NCBI RefSeq assembly: GCF_014451325.2 | Contig: NZ_JACSCH020000026.1 | Span: 41,368 to 105,367, forward strand | From: Streptomyces sp. CB02980 | GTDB taxonomy: Bacteria > Actinomycetota > Actinomycetes > Streptomycetales > Streptomycetaceae | Length of the DNA stretch: 64,000 bases | Direction: 5' to 3' | Shown here: positions 25,150 to 34,214 of the stretch, piece after piece | Position numbering within the stretch: position 1 is the stretch's first letter | How the letters are laid out: every line of letters begins with the position of its first letter | Translations under genes and position numbers: made by a program | The notes under the pieces: generated by a model | What the model saw: only the letters and a program-made list of their open reading frames with translations | Databases searched by the model: none | Told to the model about the DNA's origin: nothing

Positions 25150-25539
25150 ATGGTGACCAAGCAGTACAGCGGCTCGCCCGAGGACGCGGACCTGCGGCGC
25201 GCGGACTCCCTGGCGCGGGAGATCTTCTCCGACCTCGCCAACAAGTGGGCGTTCCTGATCGTCGAGCGGCTCGGTGAGCGCACCCTGCGCTTCAGCGAGC
25301 TGCGGAACGAGATCGAGGGCATCAGCCACAAGATGCTCACCCAGAACCTGCGCATGCTGGAGCGCTACGGCCTGATCGACCGGACCGTGCACCCCGAGGT
25401 CCCGCCCCGCGTCGAGTACACGCTCACGGCGCCGGGCCGCGCGCTCCGGGCGACGATCGACGGCATGTGCGACTGGACCCACCAGTACCTCGGCGCCATC
25501 GAGACGGCCCGCCGCCGCTTCGACACCCCGGCGGCCTGA
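25150..25539 (+). CDS. HxlR family regulator
   Basis: 129 residues with the HxlR (DUF24) winged helix: FSDLANKWAFLIVERLGERTLRFSELRNEIEGISHKML. These regulators sense aldehydes or redox stress. There is no conserved N-terminal cysteine here, so a thiol switch is unlikely. Divergent from ridA with shared direct repeats between them. Confidence 0.9.
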   Translation: MVTKQYSGSPEDADLRRADSLAREIFSDLANKWAFLIVERLGERTLRFSELRNEIEGISHKMLTQNLRMLERYGLIDRTVHPEVPPRVEYTLTAPGRALRATIDGMCDWTHQYLGAIETARRRFDTPAA

Positions 25540-25599
25540 GGCGGCCTGAGCCGGGGCGGAGGCGGGCGGAGGGTCAGAGGGGCAGCGGGTGCAGGTTCC

Positions 25600-26283
25600 T
25601 CAGCTCGTGGCCGCGGACGCGGACACGTGCGCGAGCAGGCGGTCCAGCGGGCGGGGCACCTCGGCGAGGTCGAGGGCGGCGACGAGCGAGCGGGCGTACT
25701 GGCTCTTGCGCCCGCTGATGGTGCCCATGAAGCGCCGCAGCTGCCGCTCGACGTCCCGCTCCCGCTGGGCGGGCTGCTTCTGGAAGATGCGGAAGGCCCG
25801 CAGGTCGCCCTGGGCGTCGACGACCCGCTGCACCGACTCGGCGCCGAGGGAGCGGATCAGCTCCTCCTCCAGGTCGGCGTCGCACACGTAGAAGCCGAGC
25901 GGCTCCATGTCGGCGCGCGCGAGGTCGTGGCCGAGTCCTTCGCGTTCGAGCGCGCGCGAGAAATGGCCCTCCTCGCCGGCGTCGCACAGGCCCGCGAGCG
26001 TGACGCCGAGCCCCTGCGGCCCGAGCAGATGCACGAACCTGCCGATGTTGGTCGCCCCGCCGAGCGGAACGACGGCGATGCCCTCGGCGTCGAGGGAGCG
26101 GCCGTGACGGGCCGCGAGCGCATCGAGCGCGACGTGGTCGCTGACCCCCTCCACGAGCACGGCCGTACGCAGCTCGGTGCCGGCGGCGAGTTCGCGCGCG
26201 GCCGCGGCGGCCGCCGAAGCCTCCGCGCCATCGGCCGCCCACTCCCTGACCGCCGCCCGGAAGCGCCCCGTCGTCGTCTCCAT
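25600..26283 (-). CDS. TOPRIM-domain ATP-independent OLD-like protein
   Basis: 227 residues. VLVEGVSDHVALDAL carries the TOPRIM glutamate and LCDAGEEGHF its second acidic motif; the C-terminal half is helical. It resembles the nuclease half of OLD proteins without an ATPase domain. A metal-dependent nicking or nuclease activity is inferred. The ATG at 26283 is given; a GTG 36 bp upstream, just after a TCTAAA -10-like sequence, is an alternative leaderless start. Confidence 0.72.
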   Translation of the reverse strand: METTTGRFRAAVREWAADGAEASAAAAAARELAAGTELRTAVLVEGVSDHVALDALAARHGRSLDAEGIAVVPLGGATNIGRFVHLLGPQGLGVTLAGLCDAGEEGHFSRALEREGLGHDLARADMEPLGFYVCDADLEEELIRSLGAESVQRVVDAQGDLRAFRIFQKQPAQRERDVERQLRRFMGTISGRKSQYARSLVAALDLAEVPRPLDRLLAHVSASAATS

Positions 26284-26519
26284 GCGGCCCAGTCTCGCAG
26301 CAGTGCCCGCGAGGATCACGGGGATTTAGACGGGCCTCGCACGAGTGCGCGGGCCGGTCGGCCGAGGGGCCGCACCGGCCGGATCGGCGGCGCGGTCGCA
26401 CCGCGGCCGGCCGGGCGCGGCCGGCCGGGCGCGGGCGGAGGGGTGTCGCGGAGGGTGGACTGCGTCGTGTCCTGAGGACGTACGGGCGCCCCCGGGCGGT
26501 TGCCGACCGGGGGCGACTC

Positions 26520-26539
26520 TTGCAAGCGGCTGCTTGCAA
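26520..26539 (+). promoter_or_regulatory. palindromic operator upstream of the XRE gene
   Basis: TTGCAAGC-GGCT-GCTTGCAA is a perfect inverted repeat with 8-bp arms, centred about 40 bp before the ATG of an XRE regulator. Autoregulation is the simplest reading. Confidence 0.55.
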
Positions 26540-26568
26540 TAGTTAGCAAAGGCTGGCATGGTCGGGGC

Positions 26569-27096
26569 ATGGCATCGCTCAACGTCGGCAATCTCGGTGA
26601 GTACCTCCGCGAACAGCGGCGGACCGCGCAGCTCTCCCTGCGGCAGCTCGCCGACGCCGCCGGGGTGTCGAACCCGTACCTGAGTCAGATCGAGCGGGGG
26701 CTGCGGAAGCCCAGCGCCGAGGTGTTGCAGCAGGTCGCGAAGGCGCTGCGGATCTCCGCCGAGACGCTCTACGTACGGGCCGGAATCCTCGACGAGAAGG
26801 AGCGGGAGGAGCTGGAGACGCGCGCCGTCATCCTCGCCGATCCCTCGATCAACGAGCGGCAGAAGCAGGTGCTGCTCCAGATCTACGAATCCTTCCGCAA
26901 GGAGAACGCCGTCGAGGCGGCCGCGGCTGCCGCGGCAGCCGCCCAGGCGGCCCAGGCGGCACGAACCGCCGAGGCCGACCACGCCGGAGCCGGATCCATC
27001 GGAGCCGGAACCGCCGGAACCACCGGAACCGCCGAGACCCCCGCGGGCGCCCCCGCCGCGGCCGCCGAGCGGCCCGCCGACGCGTCCGATGCCTGA
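26569..27096 (+). CDS. XRE family transcriptional regulator with Ala-rich tail
   Basis: 175 residues. The HTH (LRQLADAAGVSNPYLSQIERGLRKPS) is near the N-terminus, a helical dimerisation segment follows, and the last 60 residues are Ala/Gly/Thr-rich and likely disordered. It precedes an HbhA-like gene by 52 bp on the same strand, a common streptomycete pairing, so it may govern that gene too. Confidence 0.88.
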   Translation: MASLNVGNLGEYLREQRRTAQLSLRQLADAAGVSNPYLSQIERGLRKPSAEVLQQVAKALRISAETLYVRAGILDEKEREELETRAVILADPSINERQKQVLLQIYESFRKENAVEAAAAAAAAAQAAQAARTAEADHAGAGSIGAGTAGTTGTAETPAGAPAAAAERPADASDA

Positions 27097-27148
27097 CCGC
27101 CCCTGAGCCAGCGCTCGCTCGTACGTCACCACCGGGAGGACCACCAGC

Positions 27149-27739
27149 ATGGCCATCATCGACGAACTGCGTACCCCTCTCTACTTCGCCGCCGGCACCG
27201 CGGACCTCGCCGTGCAGCAGGCCAAGAAGGTTCCCGGCCTGATCGAGCAGATCGCCGCCGAGGCGCCCGCCCGCATCGAGGCCGTACGGAACACCGACCC
27301 CAAGGCCGTGCAGGAGAAGGTGACCGCACAGGCCAAGGAGGCCCAGGCGACCGTGCAGTCGAAGCTCGCCGACGTCGTCGGCGGTCTCGACACGGACCTC
27401 AAGAAGCTCGGCGAGACCGCCCAGGACCTCGCCCTGCGCGGCGTCGGCGTCGCCGCCGAGTACGCCGTCAAGGCCCGCGAGAAGTACGAGGAGGTCGCCG
27501 CCCACGGCGAGGAGGCCGTCAAGGCCTGGCGTGGGGAGGTCGCCGAGGAGATCGTCGAGATCGCCGTCGTCGTCGAGCCGGAGGAGACCAAGGCCGAGGA
27601 GCCGGTGGAGGCCTCCGCCGGGTCCGGGTCCGAGTCCGCCGCGTCCGAGCCCGCCGAGGCCAAGAAGGCGCCCGCCCGGAAGACCACCGCCCGCAAGGCC
27701 CCCGCCAAGAAGGCGTCCGTCGCCGCCGAGAAGGAGTAG
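27149..27739 (+). CDS. HbhA-like coiled-coil protein with Lys/Ala-rich tail
   Basis: 196 residues. A long amphipathic helical region (about 1-130) is followed by an acidic linker and a C-terminal KKAPARKTTARKAPAKKA tail like that of mycobacterial heparin-binding haemagglutinin and of histone-like proteins. In mycobacteria HbhA binds heparin and lipid bodies; in Streptomyces the role is not established. GGGAGGACC precedes the ATG. Confidence 0.8.
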   Translation: MAIIDELRTPLYFAAGTADLAVQQAKKVPGLIEQIAAEAPARIEAVRNTDPKAVQEKVTAQAKEAQATVQSKLADVVGGLDTDLKKLGETAQDLALRGVGVAAEYAVKAREKYEEVAAHGEEAVKAWRGEVAEEIVEIAVVVEPEETKAEEPVEASAGSGSESAASEPAEAKKAPARKTTARKAPAKKASVAAEKE

Positions 27740-27819
27740 CACCGGGCACCAATGCGGGTACCTGGTGCGTTGAACCGGGTACCTTGACCGCGAGGCGCTC
27801 TTTCCCTCTTCCCTAGGCG

Positions 27820-28173
27820 GTGCTCAGCATGTTGCGCGCGGGATTCGACTCCCTCCTCTCCCTGGTGATGTTCCTGATCTTCACCGGCTTCGCCGTCGCC
27901 GCGCTCGTCTTCGCCGCCATGGCGCGCGAGGACGCCTACCGCGCCGCCGAGAAGCAGACGAAGAAGTTCTGGCTGATCGTCCTGGGCATCAACCTCGCCC
28001 TGAACCTGCTCTTCCCGATGCTGTTCCTGCAGATCGCGGGAGTGATCGCCGCCATCGTCTTCATGGTCGACGTCCGACCCGCGCTCCAGCAGGTGTCGGG
28101 CGGCGGAGGCGGCCGGCGGGGCGGCGGCTCCAGCAGTGACGGGCCGTACGGCCCCTACAACGGCGGCCGCTAG
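27820..28173 (+). CDS. DUF2516 small membrane protein
   Basis: 117 residues with two or three transmembrane helices and a VLGINLALNLLFPM core typical of DUF2516, then a Gly/Ser-rich tail. Function unknown. GTG 27820 or ATG 27829 could be the start. It follows a short stretch with two GGTACC palindromes. Confidence 0.7.
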   Translation: MLSMLRAGFDSLLSLVMFLIFTGFAVAALVFAAMAREDAYRAAEKQTKKFWLIVLGINLALNLLFPMLFLQIAGVIAAIVFMVDVRPALQQVSGGGGGRRGGGSSSDGPYGPYNGGR

Positions 28174-28232
28174 GCCTGGCGGATCAGGGTCGGACAGGCC
28201 CTGGCCGCACGAAGCGACATCAGGGCCCGGGG

Positions 28233-29549
28233 TCATCCCCGGGTCCTGTCCCTTTCCAGGGCCAGGACCGCGACGTCGTCCGTCAGCTCGCCGCCGTTCA
28301 GGGACCGGACCTCCGTCACCGCGGCCTCCAGGAGCTCGTCGCCCCGCAGGCCCGAGGTCAGCTGCCGGTTGATCATGTCGACCATCCCGTCCTGGCCGAG
28401 CCGCGGCGAGCCGGGTCCGGCCGAGCGTCCCTCGATCAGTCCGTCCGTGTACATGAGCAGGCTCCACGCCCCGCCGAGCTCGACCTGCCGGCGCGGCCAG
28501 CGGGCGCGCGGCAGCAGTCCGAGAGCCGGGCCGCCGTCCTCGTACGGAAGCAGCCGTGCCGCCCGCCCCTGCCGGGCGATCAGCGGCGACGGGTGCCCGG
28601 CCAGGCACAGGCCCGCGCGGCGGCCGTCGGGCGCGATGTCGACGGTGCAGAGGGTCGCGAAGATCTCCTCGCTCTCCCGCTCGTGCTCCAGGACCTGCTG
28701 CATCGTGGAGAGCAACTCGTCCCCGCACAGCCCCGCGAAGGTCAGGGCCCGCCAGGCGATCCGCAGCTCGACGCCGAGCGCGGCCTCGTCGGGGCCGTGG
28801 CCGCACACGTCGCCGATCATGGCGTGGACGGTGCCGTCGGGCGTACGGACCACGTCGTAGAAGTCGCCGCCGAGCAGGGCGCGCGAGCGGCCGGGCCGGT
28901 AGTGGGCCGCGAACCGGAGGTCGGAGCCCTCCAGGAGCGGCGTGGGGAGCAGCCCGCGCTCCAGGCGGGCGTTCTCCTGCGCGCGGAGCCGGGACTCGGC
29001 GAGCTTCACCTGGACGGCGTCGGCGCGCTTGCGCTCGACCGCGTACCGGATGGCCCGGCTGAGCAGCCGCCCGTCGAGTTCCTCGCGGAAGAGGTGGTCC
29101 TGGGCTCCGACGCGTACCGCCTCGGCCGCCAGCTCGGCGTCGGCGGAGGCCGCGAGCGCGAGGACGGCGTGGCGCGGGGCGAGCCGCAGGATGTGCCGCA
29201 GCGGGGCGAGCGGGTCGTCGCCCGCGGCGGCGCGGGGGCCGGGCAGGGACAGGTCGACGAGGATGCAGTGGACGTCGTCGGTGAGGAGCCGCTCGGCCTC
29301 GGTGAGGTTGCGGGCGGTACGGATGCGGACCCGGGTGCCGGCGGCGTCGGCCGCGTCGAGCAGTTCGGGTACGGCGAGGGCACCCGCCGGGTCGTCCTCG
29401 ACGACCAGGAGAGTGAGATCGGTGCGATCGGTGCCTGTGACTGTGCCTGTCATAGCGGTGGCGTCCATGGCGGTGGCGTCCGTAGTGGCGACGTCGCCGG
29501 GTCCCGCAACGGCAGAGACGTTTCTCTGACGCGGTACGGATACGGGCAT
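28233..29549 (-). CDS. response regulator fused to SpoIIE-type PP2C phosphatase
   Basis: 438 residues. A receiver domain with phosphorylatable Asp99 is joined through a coiled-coil linker (about 165-200) to a PPM phosphatase with GGDFYD at 227-232, GDVCGHG at 246-252 and ELTDDVAVL near the end. Such proteins dephosphorylate anti-anti-sigma factors when their receiver is modified, linking a two-component signal to sigma-factor partner switching. No cognate kinase or STAS gene is adjacent. Confidence 0.9.
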   Translation of the reverse strand: MPVSVPRQRNVSAVAGPGDVATTDATAMDATAMTGTVTGTDRTDLTLLVVEDDPAGALAVPELLDAADAAGTRVRIRTARNLTEAERLLTDDVHCILVDLSLPGPRAAAGDDPLAPLRHILRLAPRHAVLALAASADAELAAEAVRVGAQDHLFREELDGRLLSRAIRYAVERKRADAVQVKLAESRLRAQENARLERGLLPTPLLEGSDLRFAAHYRPGRSRALLGGDFYDVVRTPDGTVHAMIGDVCGHGPDEAALGVELRIAWRALTFAGLCGDELLSTMQQVLEHERESEEIFATLCTVDIAPDGRRAGLCLAGHPSPLIARQGRAARLLPYEDGGPALGLLPRARWPRRQVELGGAWSLLMYTDGLIEGRSAGPGSPRLGQDGMVDMINRQLTSGLRGDELLEAAVTEVRSLNGGELTDDVAVLALERDRTRG

Positions 29550-29825
29550 CGGTCCGGTTTCCTTCCCTCCCCCCGAGGGTGCGCAGGGCGCCGGGTGGCG
29601 TCCCGCCCGTCCCGGACCATAGCGGTAGGGCGGTGCGCAGCGGAATGGTGATCAGCGGGTCGGCGTCCGCGTCTCGATTGGCATATGCCGCGGAAGGGGA
29701 GGTACTTGCCCCCGTACGGCCGACGGGGCGCCCCCGGGGCAATGAGAAAGGTCACGCCTGGGCGGCGCCCGCGGTTCCGCCGCCTCGCGTGGACTCCGTC
29801 ACATCGGGGGAGGGTGCGAGACGGT
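29550..29825. other. upstream region of the phosphatase gene, no gene seen
   Basis: About 300 bp between two minus-strand genes (29550-29856) holds no credible coding sequence. Its right end has a terminator hairpin and its left end a purine-rich ribosome binding site for the phosphatase. Confidence 0.5.
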
Positions 29826-29847
29826 GTCCGCCGGCACACCGGCGGAC
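29826..29847 (-). terminator. hairpin after the NlpC/P60 gene
   Basis: GTCCGCCGG-CACA-CCGGCGGAC, a perfect 9-bp stem, 10 bp past the stop codon. Confidence 0.7.
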
Positions 29848-29856
29848 GGCGACCCG

Positions 29857-30906
29857 TCACATCGGGCGGACGACGCCCAGGATCTCCATCGAGCCCGCCC
29901 CCGCGAGCGTCACGTTCCGGCCGGGGCGCGGTGCGTGGACGATCGTGCCGCTTCCGACGTACATCCCGATGTGGCTCGCGTCCTTGAAGTAGACGATCAG
30001 GTCGCCGGGTCGCATGTCCTTGATGTCCACGCGCGGCAGCAGGCGCCACTGCTCCTGCGAGGTACGCGGTATCGGCCGGCCCGCCGTGCCCCAGGCGAGC
30101 TGGGTCAGTCCCGAGCAGTCGAACGAGTCCGGTCCCTCCGCGCCCCACTCGTACGGCTTGCCGATCTGCCCGGTCGCGAACTCGATCGCCTTCTTCGCCG
30201 CCGGCGTCGTGTCCCCCTTGAGGCCGGCGAGGACACCGGTGCCGAGCCAGGTCGTCTGGGCCCTGGACAGCGCCTGCTCCTCGAGCCGCCGCAGTCGCTC
30301 CCGCTCCTCGGCGGCGAGTTCGGACTCCAGCTTCTTCGCGGCGGCGATCTTGCCGTTGATCTCCTTCTTCGCCTGGGCCTGCCGCACGCGGTTGGCCTCC
30401 AGCTTGGTCCAGTTCACGCCCGCGTCCTTGGCGTAGACGTCCAACTGGGCCTGCGTGCGGGTCATTTCACCGAGCAGGTCCGTGGTGGCCTTCGCCCCGG
30501 CCTTGAGGCGCCCCGCGTTGTCGAGGAAGAGCTGGGGGTCGTTCGTGAGGACGAGCTGCGCGCCGTCGGGGAGCCCGCCGTTGCGGTACTGGGCGCGGGC
30601 GGTGGCGCCGGCCTTGGCCTTGAGGGCCTCGATCTTCTCGCGGCCCTCCACGATCATCACGGCGACCCGGACGATCTCGGCGGACTGCTCCTTCGTCTTC
30701 TCCTCCGCGAGGTTGTACGCGTCGGTGGCGACGGCGGCCTGCCGGTACAGGGTGTCTATCTCCTGGCGCACCTCCTCCAGGCTCTTCTTGGGAGGTGGCG
30801 GCGGGAGCGGTGCGGCGGCGGCCTGCAGGGTCAGCGCGGGCGAGGCCAGCACGGTCAAGGCGCAGATCATGGTGATCGCGGCGGTGGCGTGGCGGCGTCG
30901 GTTCAC
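29857..30906 (-). CDS. secreted NlpC/P60 peptidoglycan endopeptidase
   Basis: 349 residues. A signal peptide (about 1-32) precedes a PcsB-like coiled coil (about 40-215) and an NlpC/P60 domain with Cys264 (in DCSG), His312 and His324. It would cut stem peptides of the cell wall, with the coiled coil as an autoinhibitory or FtsEX-docking arm as in RipA-like enzymes. The GTG at 30906 is preferred because of GAGGGGGAG upstream. Confidence 0.92.
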   Translation of the reverse strand: MNRRRHATAAITMICALTVLASPALTLQAAAAPLPPPPPKKSLEEVRQEIDTLYRQAAVATDAYNLAEEKTKEQSAEIVRVAVMIVEGREKIEALKAKAGATARAQYRNGGLPDGAQLVLTNDPQLFLDNAGRLKAGAKATTDLLGEMTRTQAQLDVYAKDAGVNWTKLEANRVRQAQAKKEINGKIAAAKKLESELAAEERERLRRLEEQALSRAQTTWLGTGVLAGLKGDTTPAAKKAIEFATGQIGKPYEWGAEGPDSFDCSGLTQLAWGTAGRPIPRTSQEQWRLLPRVDIKDMRPGDLIVYFKDASHIGMYVGSGTIVHAPRPGRNVTLAGAGSMEILGVVRPM

Positions 30907-30944
30907 GAGCTCCCCCTCGAGTGACCAAATCTGATTTACCGTCA

Positions 30945-30960
30945 GTAACTTAGCGGTGAC
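30945..30960. promoter_or_regulatory. GTAAC-N6-GTGAC direct repeat upstream of the NlpC/P60 gene
   Basis: Two half-sites 11 bp apart, the phasing used by OmpR-type response regulators such as MtrA, lie about 40 bp upstream of the start codon. Similarity to MtrA sites is from memory. Confidence 0.3.
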
Positions 30961-31111
30961 CTTGGCGATAGTGCCATGCGAAACCGTAAAGCAACAGGGG
31001 AAACCGGGGCCTGTCGGGCCTGCTCCCCCCACGGGGGACGAGAGATACGGGCGTGGCGTTCCCGACGTACCGGAAATTCAGCGCCAGTTGGGAAAAGAGA
31101 GGTCTCGTTCA

Positions 31112-31200
31112 CTCACCCCCGAGGTGCCGCCGACCCCTCACCCCCGTGGTGCCGCCGACCCCTCACCCCCGAGGTGCCGCCGCCCCCACCGGCCCCTCAC
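31112..31200. repeat. 25-bp tandem repeat, about three copies
   Basis: CTCACCCCCGAGGTGCCGCC recurs at 31112, 31137 and 31162 and, after a longer gap, at 31196. The last copy overlaps the stop codon of the methyltransferase gene, which reads toward the repeat. Confidence 0.85.
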
Positions 31201-31991
31201 CCCCGCGGCGCCAGCGCCTCCCACCGCACCGTCACCTCGCCCTGGCGCCACCGCCGGGGCCCGTCCGTCAGCGGCCAGTCCGCCGCCAGGTCGCGGGCCG
31301 AGCGGATCCACCGCTGCCGCGCGCCGAACGAGGCGTACGGGGCCGCCGCCGCCCACGCCCGGTCGAAGTCCCGCAGGAACGCGTACACCGGCTCACCCGG
31401 CACATTGCGGTGGATCAGCGCCTTCGGCAGCCGCTCCGCCAGGTCCGACGGCCGGTCGAGCGAGCCGAGCCGGGTCGCGAAGGTCACCGTCCGCGGCCCG
31501 CTCCCGTCGAGCGCGACCCAGACGTGCCGGCGCCCGATCTCGTCGCAGGTGCCCTCCACGAGCAGCCCGCCCGGGGCGAGCCGCCCGCACAGCCGCTCCC
31601 AGACGGCCGCGACCTGCTCCTCGTCGTACTGGCGCAGCACGTTCGCCGCCCGGATCAGGGCGACCCGGCCGGGTACGGGCACCTCGAAGCCGCCGTGCAG
31701 GAAGGAGAGGCCCTCGTGCTCGTACGGCTTCGCGGCCTCGACGCGGGCGGGCTCGATCTCGATGCCGTAGAGGCGGGTGCGGGGTTCGGCGGTGCGCAGC
31801 CGGGCGAGGAGCTCGACGGCGGTCCAGGGGGCGGCCCCGTACCCGAGGTCCACGGCGAGCGGCGGCTCGGGGGAGCGGCGCAGGGCGGGCCCGTGGACGG
31901 CGGCGATCCAGCGGTCCATGCGGCGCAGGCGGTTGGGGTTGGTGGTCCCGCGGGTCGGGGTGCCGACGGGGAGGGTGGTGCGCGGGGCCAT
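31197..31991 (-). CDS. class I SAM-dependent methyltransferase-like protein
   Basis: 264 residues. A Rossmann-like motif I (AVDLGYGAAPWTAVEL) and a following YGIEIEPARVEAA segment point to a methyltransferase; the GxGxG glycines are partly replaced. The C-terminal half has no familiar motif. Streptomyces homologues neighbour mshA, from which it is transcribed away. Activity is unproven. Confidence 0.75.
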   Translation of the reverse strand: MAPRTTLPVGTPTRGTTNPNRLRRMDRWIAAVHGPALRRSPEPPLAVDLGYGAAPWTAVELLARLRTAEPRTRLYGIEIEPARVEAAKPYEHEGLSFLHGGFEVPVPGRVALIRAANVLRQYDEEQVAAVWERLCGRLAPGGLLVEGTCDEIGRRHVWVALDGSGPRTVTFATRLGSLDRPSDLAERLPKALIHRNVPGEPVYAFLRDFDRAWAAAAPYASFGARQRWIRSARDLAADWPLTDGPRRWRQGEVTVRWEALAPRG

Positions 31992-32268
31992 GCCGAAAGG
32001 TTACGGGGTGGGGGTGTGGGGTGGTGCGCCCCGGTAATGAATTGGCAAAGCGCCATCGGTGATGGAAATGAAAGGGTCCGTTCCGGTGTTGTCCCGGCCG
32101 GAGGGCGCACCACGCCCTCCCGCCGTCATGCCCACGGCGCCGAGCTCGGCCCGACCCGTTCGGGCCGACCGGCTCGGCCCGACCTGTTCGACCTGTTCAG
32201 CCCGACGTGCTCAGACCCGAACGTGTCGGACCCGATGCGTTCGCCCCCCGAGCGGAAGGACCGCCGAC

Positions 32269-33636
32269 GTGAGCCAGTACGTGTCCCGGTTCGCCGGTAC
32301 CCGGCACCGGCACCCGGCACCGGCCCGGCTCCGGCTCCCCGGCCGGAACCGCACCCCGCGCCGCGTGGCCATGCTCAGCGTCCACACCTCCCCGCTGCAC
32401 CAGCCCGGCACGGGCGACGCGGGCGGCATGAACGTCTACATCGTCGAGCTGGCGAAACGACTCGCCGCCATCGACATCGAGGTCGAGATCTTCACCCGGG
32501 CCACCACCGGCGGCCTCCCCCCGGTCGTCGAGCTGACCCCCGGCGTCCTCGTGCGGCACGTCGACGCCGGCCCGTACGAGGGCCTGGCCAAGGAAGAGCT
32601 GCCGGCCCAGCTCTGCGCCTTCACGCACGGCGTGATGCAGGCCTGGGCGGGCCACCGGCCCGGCCACTACGACCTGGTCCACTCCCATTACTGGCTCTCC
32701 GGCCACGTCGGCTGGCTGGCCGCCGAGCGCTGGGGCGTCCCGCTCGTCCACGCCATGCACACCATGGCGAAGGTCAAGAACGCGGCGCTCGCCGAGGGCG
32801 ACACCCCCGAGCCCGCGGCCCGGGTGATCGGCGAGACGCAGATCGTCGACGCCGCCGACCGGCTGATCGCGAACACGGCCGAGGAGGCCGACGAGCTCGC
32901 CCGTTTCTACGACGCGGACCCCGGCAAGATCGCGGTCGTCCACCCGGGCGTCAACCTCGACCACTTCCGCCCGGCCGACGGCCGCGCCGCCGCCCGCGCC
33001 CGGCTCGGGCTGCCGCAGGACGCCTTCATCCCCGTCTTCGCCGGCCGCATCCAGCCGCTGAAGGCCCCGGACATCCTGCTGCGCGCCGCCGCCGAGCTCC
33101 TCGACCGGGACCCCTCGCTGCGTTCGCGCATGATCGTTCCTGTGGTCGGCGGCCCGAGCGGCAGCGGCCTGGCGAAGCCGGAGGGGCTGCAGAAGCTGGC
33201 CGCCCGGCTGGGCATCGCGGACATCGTGCGCTTCCACCCGCCGGTGGGCCAGGACCGGCTCGCCGACTGGTTCCGCGCGGCGAGCGTCCTCGTCATGCCG
33301 TCGTACAGCGAGTCCTTCGGTCTGGTCGCGATCGAGGCGCAGGCGGCCGGCACCCCGGTCGTCGCGGCGGCGGTGGGCGGCCTGCCCGTGGCCGTACGGG
33401 ACGACGTGACCGGCTTCCTCGTCCAGGGGCACGACCCGGTGGACTACGCCCGGGCGCTCGGCCGCTTCGTGGCGGACCCGTCGCTCTCGGCGCGGATGGG
33501 CGCGGCGGCTGCCCTGCACGCCGGGTCGTTCGGCTGGGACACGGCGGCCTCGGGTACGGCGGATGTGTACACGGCCGCCGTGCACGACCATCGGCTGCGG
33601 GAGAACCGCCGTCGCGTACGCTCCCACCATGTCTGA
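32269..33636 (+). CDS. mshA: D-inositol-3-phosphate glycosyltransferase MshA
   Basis: 455 residues. An Arg-rich N-terminal extension is followed by a GT-B fold with HTSPLHQPGTGDAGGMNVYI, the inositol phosphate and UDP-GlcNAc binding start of MshA, and the C-terminal ESFGLVAIEAQAAGTPVV donor motif. It makes the first intermediate of mycothiol, the main thiol of actinobacteria. The GTG at 32269 follows GGAAGGA. The next gene overlaps it by 8 bp. Confidence 0.95.
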   Translation: MSQYVSRFAGTRHRHPAPARLRLPGRNRTPRRVAMLSVHTSPLHQPGTGDAGGMNVYIVELAKRLAAIDIEVEIFTRATTGGLPPVVELTPGVLVRHVDAGPYEGLAKEELPAQLCAFTHGVMQAWAGHRPGHYDLVHSHYWLSGHVGWLAAERWGVPLVHAMHTMAKVKNAALAEGDTPEPAARVIGETQIVDAADRLIANTAEEADELARFYDADPGKIAVVHPGVNLDHFRPADGRAAARARLGLPQDAFIPVFAGRIQPLKAPDILLRAAAELLDRDPSLRSRMIVPVVGGPSGSGLAKPEGLQKLAARLGIADIVRFHPPVGQDRLADWFRAASVLVMPSYSESFGLVAIEAQAAGTPVVAAAVGGLPVAVRDDVTGFLVQGHDPVDYARALGRFVADPSLSARMGAAAALHAGSFGWDTAASGTADVYTAAVHDHRLRENRRRVRSHHV

Positions 33637-34129
33637 TCTTGAGGACGTCCGGCGGACCGTCGAGGACACGTTCAAGGACGCGGAACTGGAGTGGGAGTCC
33701 CCCGCACCGGGCTCCTACGTGGTCAAACTCCCCGGCACGCGCAAACTCTTCACCACGCTCTCGCTGCGCGTCGGACGCCACTCGCTCTCCCTCAACGCCT
33801 TCGTCATCCGTCACCCCGACGAGAACGAGGCGGGTGTCCACCGCTGGCTTCTGGAGCGCAACCTCAAGCTGTACGGGGTGAGTTACGCGGTCGATGGCCT
33901 CGGCGACATCTACCTGGCCGGCAAGCTGCCGCTCTCCGCCGTGACGCCCGAGGAGCTTGACCGGCTCCTCGGCTCGGTCCTGGAGGCGGCGGACGGCGAC
34001 TTCAACACGCTCCTGGAGCTGGGCTTCGCCTCGGCGATCCGGCGTGAGTACGAGTGGCGGGTCTCGCGCGGCGAGTCGACCCGGAATCTCGACGCGTTCA
34101 AGAACCTGACTCAGAAACCCGGTAACTGA
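33629..34129 (+). CDS. YbjN domain protein
   Basis: 166 residues of the YbjN (type III chaperone-like) fold: LEWESPAPGSYVVKLPGTRKL, then LNAFVIRHPDENEAGVHRWLLERN. Function unknown; it consistently follows mshA in Streptomyces. Start overlaps the mshA 3' end, so the two are co-translated. Confidence 0.85.
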   Translation: MSDLEDVRRTVEDTFKDAELEWESPAPGSYVVKLPGTRKLFTTLSLRVGRHSLSLNAFVIRHPDENEAGVHRWLLERNLKLYGVSYAVDGLGDIYLAGKLPLSAVTPEELDRLLGSVLEAADGDFNTLLELGFASAIRREYEWRVSRGESTRNLDAFKNLTQKPGN

Positions 34130-34214
34130 CCTCTTCCCGCAAGGGACTTCCAGTGCCATGCTCACGGCCGACGCAGATCTGAACACCGTTCATATACATG
34201 AAAGGTTCAGGGGC

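Noticed and set aside
30907..31060. c-di-AMP (ydaO) riboswitch upstream of the NlpC/P60 gene
   Set aside because: Such switches often precede wall hydrolases in Streptomyces, but the conserved core was not found on either strand here.
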